From the NCBI GenBank assembly GCA_024291935.2, contig CM044308.1, positions 117,268,501-117,332,500 on the forward strand: a stretch of DNA of 64,000 nt. The letters run 5' to 3'. Origin of the DNA: Okapia johnstoni (taxonomy: Eukaryota > Chordata > Mammalia > Artiodactyla > Giraffidae). Position numbers and translations under genes: made by a program. Of this stretch, positions 56,001 to 64,000 are shown piece after piece. The notes under the pieces were generated by a model, which saw nothing but the letters and a program-made list of their open reading frames with translations, searched no databases and had not been told where the DNA came from. Position 1 is the stretch's first letter. Each line of letters begins with the position of its first letter.

Positions 56001-58456
56001 TGATGCTGCTGCTGCTGCTGGTCGGGCGACACTGAGCACCCTGCAGGGGTGATGCCGTGGTGCGCCGCCCTGATTCCCCTTCCAGACTGAGGCACTCAGA
56101 GTGCCGGGGCTGACCCCTCAGTGTCTCCCCAGAAACTGCCCTTGCTCACTACAAGGGAGCTGCCTCCCCCAAGCTTACCACCCCTCATGTGGGGCCCATA
56201 TCTGCCGACCAGTGACACAGGGGTCGTGTGTAGGTGAAATCACATCAAGAAGACAAACAAGAAAGCAGTTGTGTGAGGAAATGAGTGTGGACCTGAGAGT
56301 CAGATGTACATGGAAACAGGCATAACTTTGGGAGAACAGCCCGTCCTACAGCAGAGCGCAGTCGCATGCCGCTTCCAAGTCTCTCCCTGGCAGAATCCTA
56401 ATAGTTTAAAAAGCAAAGTCACCACACGACAATACACACACCAAGTAAGGCTTTTGAACTGCTGGTGATAACTCCATCCTCAGTGTGGAAGATGCTAATC
56501 AAATTTCCAACTAGGTTATCCAGTTACTGTCTAATTAAGAGGGACTCATGTCCTGTGGTCGCCCAAATAATTATCCTGTTTGGGAAGCCACTTGCCCTCC
56601 TGAGACTGGGGTCAGTCCCAGGCTCACTGGACTCTTCAGCGGAAAGGTCTTCATCAAGGCCCATGGGTAAGGGATGGGTGGGCTGAAAGCCTAGCTTACT
56701 CAGCTAACTCCTCCTTCGCTGGGCAGTGAGAGGGTACTTGGTGCTGCAGGGAAAAGCAAGCAGATTGTGAATCCTCAGGGCAGAATCCAAGCGAGACAGA
56801 CAGGATGCTCCCTCCCTGCTGCTGCTAGTCAGTCTAGTGCCAAAAACCTGCTTAAAGTGCCAAAGCCGAGTCCAAGGTTCAGAAAAACAACTTCTGCCAG
56901 AAAGCACTCAGAGGGCACCGGTATACAGATGCTCCTCTGACCTAGACTCCCAAACCCTTCTCGCAGACCAGAAAACACAAGGTTCGGAAAGGGTGAGGTG
57001 ATTCAGCTGGGAGAGGACAAGGCACAGGGCTCTTCACGAGAAGAGATCCAAGGTGTCTGGGCTCCTGGCTCAAGCCCACAGACTGCTTCACGGTGACCGC
57101 GGTGGGTGGCTGCGTCTCCTTATCCGCCCTTCCAGCGCCCCCACGCCACCATGCCTTCAGTGCATGAGGGGGGCCTTAGATCTGCCTAAGAAGATCAAAT
57201 CTTCCATAAAGAAAAGACTGACCCGGATAGGCTGAGCTGCTCCAGCTTCTCCTATTGCCCAGAAGAGGGAAACAGTGCCACAGACGGTACACACCCTTCA
57301 GGTCCCAGAAAGCACTCCTGATGGCAGAGGGAGGGACCACGGCAAGGAGCAGGCCCAGGGAAGGCAGAGCAAGGAGTCCTAGTCTGCTTCATGTGTGAGA
57401 TTAGCAGTCTGATCAATGAATAAAAGAAAACCAGGGTGTGACCTCACAGGCGTGTCAAAATCAACTTAGTGAATGTGTGCAGGGAAAACAGAGGATATCC
57501 ATCTACTGGGAGAGTAAAAGACTGACCACGTTGGAGGGGTCAGTGACTCCAAGGTGCCCTCTGAGTGACAGCAGCGCCCCCACTGCAGCGCCCTGGTCTC
57601 TGGGACAAGGATGACCAGAGAGAACGCCAAAGAATGTCCACGTCGCTGTCCATGGTGTTCAACTCATTCACTGATGTTCACAGCGTTTAGCTTGCATTTA
57701 CTTCTGAGAGGGAACAAATGCTTTCTGGGCCAAGAGAGTGGGGGTGAGGTGAAAGACAAAAAGCAGGAGCTATCCTAAACCAACCCCACAGAGTTGGTTT
57801 TTTTAACAAGTTATAAGAAATGTCAGGGATGATGCTGGTCTCTGAATAATGAACATCAAAGGGCTAAGTGCTAAACAAAATGCAGAATTAGTGTCTACCT
57901 AGGGGGCCAGTAATCTCAGTAAAGCATAAGCTGCTAACAACTGCCTGGTCCCTGTACTGGAGCGTTCCTGGGATGTGGGCACCAGGATCTAAACCTGGAG
58001 CAGGTGCAGACTTGCTACCTGGAGTCAGTCTATTCACAGTATCCATCCCACTGCCACAGAAGCTACTTAAAAAAAAAAAATCATGACAAGAAAACCACTA
58101 GAATCAGGAGTTAAAGAACTGAAATTCTATCTACAGCTTTTTCTTCTTCTTTTGTATAAGCAGAAAAAATGGCCACAATAGTGCCAGTGATGACCCTTTA
58201 AAATGATCTAAGATATTTTTAGCTTTAGGAATTTCAGAGGTTTGTAATATATACTGGAGGCCTATACTTTTTATTTTTTTAATACACAAAAAGCCTATGT
58301 AATCACATTTTCTTCTTCCATTAGTTGTCTACTTTCAAAAAAAAAAAAAACCCTTCAAGTCATCAAAATAGAGGCATTAGCCTACATTGCTGTAAGTAAA
58401 TAAATACTACTTTTCTCATTATATTTCATTATTAAACCAGAAATGTGTTCCATTGG

Positions 58457-58654
58457 GGGGACTTCCCTGGTGGTCCAGTGGCTAAGACTCTGTGCTCCCA
58501 ATGCAGGGGGCCTGGGTTTGATCCCTGGTCGGGGATCTAGATCCCACATCCCACAGCTAAGAGTTCGAATGCCACAACTAAAGATCCTGTGTGTGATAAC
58601 CAAGACCTGATGGAGCCAAATAAACATAAATATTCAAAAAATATTAAATAAAAG
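58457..58654 (+). repeat. CHR SINE
   Basis: Forward copy starting ggacttccctggtggtccag with an A-rich tail. A 16-bp target duplication aaatgtgttccattgg (58441-58456) / aaatgtgttccactgg (58655-58670) has one mismatch. Confidence 0.92.
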
Positions 58655-59514
58655 AAATGTGTTCCACTGGAGGAAAAAAGTTAACTCTTACAAATAAAAA
58701 TCACAGTGTGGCAAAATTTCAGGGGAAAAAAAAACTTTCTGATAAAACATTGAGAATAAAATTCAAACAAATATTGAGCTGCATTCATGTTAAAATGAAA
58801 TAAAAGATATTCACAAATTGTTCTCACTTATCTGGAGAGCTAAATTTGGAAAGCTAATTTGCTAAAACATCTCAGATTTGAAGGAGGGGTTGTTTTTGCT
58901 TTTCCTGCCATATAATTTAACTGATGCGATGGCTGGGAAGAGGATAGATATACATAACACACAGAGAACTAAGGAATCTGAGAATCACCATTTTGATAGT
59001 TTGGTCACAGATATTCCCCCGGAGTGCAGCTGTAGAGCAACTGCCTGTGTCGTTGTGGCCTGGCTGATATCTCAATATCCTCCTGTGGACCACCAACCAG
59101 CCCATGAACTGAGCCTAACAAAGGCTTATCATTTGAAGACACTAGCCAGCTGCTGGGTGGAGAACAGACCACAGTCCAAAGGAAGACATGAGTAGGCCAC
59201 TTGATGAGAGCAGGGGAAAAAGCATGCCGATAGTGACAGAGACGCAAAGACTTCAGAAGTTTAGCTCCACTGATAAACTCATAGATTCTCATGTTGAAAA
59301 CAGAGTAAGAAGAGACTACAAATAACTCCCTATAAAAGGTGAAAGTATGCATGTATTTGTACCAGGGGCGATCCGTTCCCATTTGGAACTGAGTTTTTGA
59401 ATCCGGTCCTCGTCCCCCTGGAGGTTTAAGTTATTTGCCACTCACTCACACAACAGTATTTACTGAGTTCATGCCACATGTTCAACACTATTCCAAGTGC
59501 TGTTGGGGACTATG

Positions 59515-60145
59515 GCAGAATGTATTTGCCAAAAATGGCCAAAATAACATCCTGAATCCCATGTGACCAACTCAACCAAAATAGTACAGTAGAAATGACA
59601 CTTTTGAGGCTAGATCATGAACAAGCCACACACCTCTCCTTGGTCTCCTAAGATATGCTCCTAACCCAGCTGCCATGCTGTGAGACAGCCCAAAGAAGCC
59701 GGACAGAGTCACCATGTGGAGAGGTCACTTGTAGGAGTTCCAGCCAGCAGCCTAGCGGACGTCCCAGCTGACAGCCAGGATCAACTACTAAATATTCGAG
59801 TCAAGACACTTCAGTGATTCTCAGGACTTTCCTGGAGGTCTAGCGGCCAATGCAGGGGGCCTGGGTTCCATCCCTGGTCAGGAAACTAGATCTCACATGC
59901 TGCAACTAAGACCCAGCCCAGCCAAATAAATAAATAAAAATATTTTTTTAAAAAAGACATCCCAGTGAAACTAGCTCCCAATCATCAAGTCACCTCCAGA
60001 CACTGTGGAGCAAAGACAAGTTGCCCTCACTACATGAGGTCCAAATTCTCGACCTACATGAATCTGAGCAAAATAAAAATGACTTTTACACCACCGAGTT
60101 TTGGAATGGTGTGTTAGGCACTGAGAGTCACCAGAACAGGGATAT
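59515..60145 (+). repeat. Old LTR-like repeat (MaLR type), split by CHR
   Basis: The left part (agctgccatgctgtgagaca, agccaggatcaactactaaa) and right part (aaagacaagttgccctcact, accgagttttggaatggtgt) read like one old MaLR-class LTR. A forward CHR SINE at about 59824-59956 separates them. Family is by resemblance only. Confidence 0.5.
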
Positions 60146-60484
60146 AAGGTAACAAGAGACATCACCCTGTGCTAGGATTTTATCACCTTCAAGAGATGAC
60201 AAAAGATACACATATAAAACAGGTGAGTAACAATAAGAGAGGGACTAACAGTGAGTGAGTCGAATGATTGCTGCAAACAGTAGGTGCTACAGCACTGCAG
60301 ACAAGGCACAGGGTCAAGACAAAGTAAAACAGTCAGTGGTGTTGAAAACCTGAGCTGTTTCTCGGGGAAGTGTCTCAGAGATTACACTCTCATGCTTTTT
60401 CTCCAATCCATTTAAAGCAGACGCCATTCCGTTCTTGCTTTGCAAGAAGTCTCCCTATTTGGAGATTCCAAATGAAGAACACCC

Positions 60485-60650
60485 TCACTGCTCACAAAAT
60501 GTGGTCCAGGGCCCAGTAGCCATCAACCTGGAACTTAAATGCAGAATCTCAGGCCCCATCCCACACCTGTGGAATCCGATTCTGCAGCTTAACAAGATCC
60601 CAGGTAAGCTGTACATAACACTGAAGGGCGAGAAGCACAGGTCTCATCAA
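60485..60650 (+). repeat. MER5-type (hAT) fragment
   Basis: Contains aaatgcagaatctcaggccc, then ttctgcagcttaacaagatc and ccaggtaagctgta, the MER5B-like order. Confidence 0.6.
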
Positions 60651-61300
60651 TTTGCCTCCGTCAGTCCCGCAGGACTTGCCAAGGCAAACTCGAGCGCCTG
60701 TTTTGCTTAAGCCACACGAGCATGCTCAGCCTCTCTGGGATCAGTATCATTGTGCTGTCATGGTTCCCAGATGAGGAATCAGAGGTAAATGGACGCTAAG
60801 AGGCTTTCCCAGACTCTACACAGAAAGTAAGTACCCCCACTGGGGCCAGAACCCCTTCTCCATGAGTGGTTCATTTGTTGATGAGTCATACAATCTGACC
60901 ACAGCAGACTGACTGACCTAAAGACTACCAAAATGTCCATCTCACCAGGGAAGAAAACAAAAACAACAGAAAGAAAGAAATTACGGAATGTAAGGTCGGT
61001 CTGATTGTACTTTATAATATGGATAGTCATCTGAAATAGCCTAAACCGCTAGGTGGTACGAGATGGTCTTTGGGTGTGAAAAATCTGATCAACTTGAACC
61101 AAGAAAATGGGTGCAGTATTTCCACAGTCACATTTAAGCTTGCTTGGTAATAACTGGAAACCAATTTATGTCACAGCCTATACAAATAATACTTTTAAAT
61201 CTTCAAAGAGTAAGAGGTAAAAAGTAAACATGAATGATAGATTCCTGGTTAACTAGTAAACTCTGATTTCTATAGGAAGAACATCTGGACCCACAGTATT

Positions 61301-61492
61301 CAGCTGTGCTGTGCTCAGTCACTCAGTTGTGTCCCACTCTTTGCCTGCCAGGCTCCTCAGTTCATGGGGATTCTCCAGGCAAGAATACTGGAGTGGGTTG
61401 CCATGCCCAGGATCCTCCAGGGGATCTTCCCAACCCAGGTCTCCCACATTATAGGTGGATTCTTTACTGTCTGAGCCACCAGGAAAGCCCGA
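61301..61492 (-). repeat. Bov-tA SINE
   Basis: Reversed copy: gtgctcagtcactcagttgt, agaatactggagtgggttgc, head gccaccaggaaagccc. Near-direct repeats cccacagtatt and cccccagtatt flank it. Confidence 0.88.
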
Positions 61493-61922
61493 CCCCCAGT
61501 ATTAAAAAGAAAAGAAAAAAACCACACATCAGCAACTAAACCCAAGTTAAGTATAAGTTTGCCTCAAAATTCCTTGAAAAGCAGAATCATAAAATCTCAG
61601 GTCCATTCACAAATGAGATCTCAATACTTAGAAGTTCACTATTAATTTAAAGAAGACAAAAATGAATTTTAAAATCAGAATGAAGTTCATAGGACTAAGA
61701 GCTCAAGAGGAAAGAGTTGAGCACTCTGATCATCTCACCATTTGACATCTCACTGGATATATCAACATCTTTAAAACTCAAGCTGTGAGCCTCAACTTTT
61801 CCCCACAGGGATTTCTTTATCATACCCCTGGCCAAATTCCACATTTTTAGTACTTTTATACCAAATTAACTTCATTTGTAAACTACTGATGAATTAACCT
61901 CCCATTTTTCTTTATAAACCAA

Positions 61923-62075
61923 AAGTGAAAGTCGCTCAGTCGTGTCCGACTCTTTGCGACCCATGGACCGTATAGTCCATGGAATTCTCCGGGGGATCTT
62001 CCCAACCCAGGGATCGAACCCAGGTCTCCTGCCTTGCAGACGGATTCTTTACCAGCTGAGCCACAAGGGAAGCGG
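61923..62075 (-). repeat. Bov-tA SINE, internally shortened
   Basis: Reversed copy: agtgaaagtcgctcagtcgt, gactctttgcgacccatgga, then directly gggatcttcccaacccaggg and the head gagccacaagggaagc. The usual aagaatactggagtgg block is missing. Confidence 0.85.
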
Positions 62076-62347
62076 CATCTAGAATTATCTATGAGAGTTT
62101 CTGAGCTGAACAAGATAACCAGGTTAGGTCTCTCGCATTAGCTGGAGAGAGGGAATCTGATAATGCCACACATACCCCTATATCCCTGCCAAAGGAGAGC
62201 AGGCTTCCCGAATTCTGAGGGTAACTGTGTATCTGAGCCTTCCTGGAGCAAAGGGAGAAATCAAATTTTTAGTTAAACAGGAGTCAAAGAACATAGTATC
62301 CTGAAGTTATTCCCTTGGCTTTAGCTGTCTCCTGAAGAAATAATCTT

Positions 62348-62575
62348 GGGCTTCCCTTGTGGCTCCATGATAAAGAATCCTCCTGCCAGTGCAGGAGACA
62401 TGGGTTCAATCCCTGATCCAGGAAGATGCCACATGCCATGGAACAACAAAGCCCAAGCGCCACAACTACTGAGCCTGTGCTCTGCAGCAAGAGAAGCCGC
62501 TGAAACTAGAAAAAGCCCACCCACAGCAATGAAGACCCTGTGCAGCCAGAAATAAATAAAAAAGTCTTATACAAA
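62348..62575 (+). repeat. CHR/Bov-type long SINE
   Basis: Forward copy: gggcttcccttgtggctcca, gtgcaggagacatgggttca, ccacaactactgagcctgtg and an aaataaataaaa tail. Confidence 0.82.
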
Positions 62576-62667
62576 AAGATAATACACACAGTTCTTTGTA
62601 GATTATACTACTAATTACTAGTCACATGCTAAATGAGAATCCAATGGCCTATGAACCTCATTCTGTG

Positions 62668-62875
62668 TGTGTGCTCAGCTGTGTCTGATTCTTTGCGACC
62701 CCATGAACTGTAGCCCACCAGGCTCCTCTGTCCATGGGATTATCCCAGGAATACTGGAGTGGGTTGCCATTTCCTTCTCCAGGGCATCTACCCAACCCAG
62801 GGATCGAACCTGTGTCTCTTGCGTCTCCTGCATTGGGAGCCGATTCTTTACCACTAGCGCCACCCGGGAAGCCCT
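62668..62875 (-). repeat. Bov-tA SINE
   Basis: Reversed copy: tgtgctcagctgtgtctgat, aggaatactggagtgggttg, head cgccacccgggaagccc. Confidence 0.88.
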
Positions 62876-62903
62876 GTGAACTAAACTCTACTCTTGTTCA
62901 AAT

Positions 62904-63254
62904 CAGGGGCCGGCGAACTGTGGCAGGTGGGTCATGTCTGGTCAGTCATCTCTTTCTCTACTGCCCATGAGCTAAGAATGGTTAATACATTTCTAAACCG
63001 TTAACAGAGAATTCAAAAGAACAGCATTCCATGGCACATAAAAACTGTATGAGATTAAAATTTCAGTGTTCATGAGTCAAGTTTTTACTGGAGCACAGCC
63101 ACGCTCATTTGTTACATATTAACTACGGCCTTTTGGTGTCACAAGGTAAGCTTAAAACAGCAAGTTAAATAGTTGCAACAGAAATTGTGTGACCCACAAG
63201 CCTAAAATATGTACTACCTTACCCTTCACCGAAAAAAAAAACTGCCAACCCCTG
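62904..63254. mobile_element. hAT-type non-autonomous DNA transposon
   Basis: Terminal inverted repeats caggggccggcgaac (left) and ctgccaacccctg (right) bound a 351-bp element with the known internal segment ggagcacagccacgctcatt and gcctaaaatatgtactacct. It carries no frame. I do not assign a family name. Confidence 0.7.
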
Positions 63255-63948
63255 AAATTATGTTATAAAGCCATCACAGTAGATGGCAAAGAAATATTTT
63301 TCCAAGTGGCCCTAAGGACCCTGCATGAGACTCAGGGGGCTGCTGGCTGGAAGGCTCCGGTGGTGCTCTAGCCGCTATGTCACTGTTTACTAGTCAACAG
63401 AAGCAACACCCTCTTATTAAAGAGTTTTTTCCTGCCACTCCACAAACTCAAAGACCTAAGGAGTCAAAAAGACCTGCCACGGTCCACTGACGATGGAACT
63501 GTTCTGGGACAAGGCACCAGTAGGCCCAGCAGTTGCGTATGAATTTCAAAAGGGCCCTTTTGTCCACGGAGACCTCCAGATGGTAGCGGAAAGCTGACCA
63601 AACTGGATGGGAGGTCACTCTCTGTCAACATAAGGGCAAGAATGGGAAGTGATGAGGTGAGCGGGGAGGGGCGTGACCTCGGCACCAGGGCTCCGCCTCC
63701 TCCCTGCACCAGGGGGAAAACAGTTCCATTACATCCTTTGGAAAAAGATATCAAAAAATACAAATAAGATATCTCCCCCATCACTAAGAAATATGGTTAA
63801 TTTAGAGAATCTGGGGGGGAGAACTCTTTATTTAGTATATGAGTGAAAAAATATGCATGATTTGTAAAGACTGAAAACAGACCAACTTAGCCATTTTCCA
63901 AGATGCCCTACAGAAGAAATAAAGAAGTATTACAAATCTTACATTCTT

Positions 63949-64000
63949 GTGTGTGTGTGTGTGTGCTTAGTCAGTTGTGTCTGACTCTTTGTGACCCAAT
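63949..64000 (-). repeat. (GT)n and Bov-tA SINE cut by window end
   Basis: A short GT run (63949-63965) is followed by tgcttagtcagttgtgtctg and actctttgtgaccc, the start of a reversed Bov-tA that continues beyond the window. Confidence 0.8.

Larger units (their letters stand above)
46231..64000 (-). other. Region 5' of the DUSP14 coding exon
   Basis: Expected to hold the first DUSP14 intron and perhaps 5' non-coding exon(s). I cannot place one with confidence. Mostly unique stretches are 46240-47460, 47690-48090, 56030-58440 (GC-richer near 57050-57240), 58660-59510 and 60660-61290. A GC-rich patch lies at 63655-63715. The remainder is transposon sequence listed separately. No other coding gene was recognised. 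Confidence 0.5.

Noticed and set aside
57053..57235. GC-rich 60-codon frame as a DUSP14 5' exon or new gene
   Set aside because: No recognised protein and no clear splice borders; a non-coding exon here cannot be shown from sequence alone.

Overview
The window is mammalian, and the repeats point to a ruminant (bovid). Bov-tA SINEs and a Bov-B/ART2A-type unit are ruminant-lineage markers. CHR-type tRNA-Glu SINEs are shared by ruminants, whales and relatives. Nothing seen separates cattle, bison, sheep and goat. Two protein-coding genes are recognised, arranged tail to tail.

From 1 to about 41.3 kb on the + strand lies the 3' part of SYNRG (gamma-synergin, AP1GBP1), an accessory protein that binds the ear domain of the AP-1 clathrin adaptor at the trans-Golgi network and endosomes. 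Eleven coding exons can be placed by splice sites, codon phase and protein family: 2061-2179, 2314-2376, 6799-7746, 16095-16688, 17810-17973, 18972-19025, 19514-19610, 24552-24700, 39232-39342, 39704-39739 and 40746-40877. Together they encode about 821 residues, the C-terminal part of the protein. The exons for the EH domain lie upstream of the window. The two largest exons carry four DDFGEF/DDFADF-type adaptor-binding motifs.

On the - strand at 45542-46138 is the single, intact coding exon of DUSP14 (MKP6), a 198-residue dual-specificity phosphatase with the HCX5R catalytic loop. Its non-coding 5' exon(s) and promoter must lie to the right, inside 46.2-64 kb or beyond. The two stop codons are 4.66 kb apart. 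That gap is repeat-poor and should hold both 3' UTRs.

The rest is intron and flanking sequence with transposon debris: a Tigger1 DNA transposon with transposase relics (20946-23330), a heavily interrupted old L1 (about 50.4-55.7 kb), several L1 3' ends, L2, MIR and MER5 fragments, MLT1-type LTR fragments, a mariner hairpin (38134-38214), and many CHR and Bov-tA SINEs, several with clear target-site duplications and nesting. Three short tandem duplications lie in SYNRG introns, one an exact 80-bp doubling. No CRISPR array, operon, prophage or other new system is present. The points most worth checking are the exact 80-bp duplication, the mariner hairpin resembling ruminant miR-2284/2285 precursors, the 36-nt cassette exon of SYNRG, the four-codon upstream ORF before DUSP14, and the convergent 3' ends.
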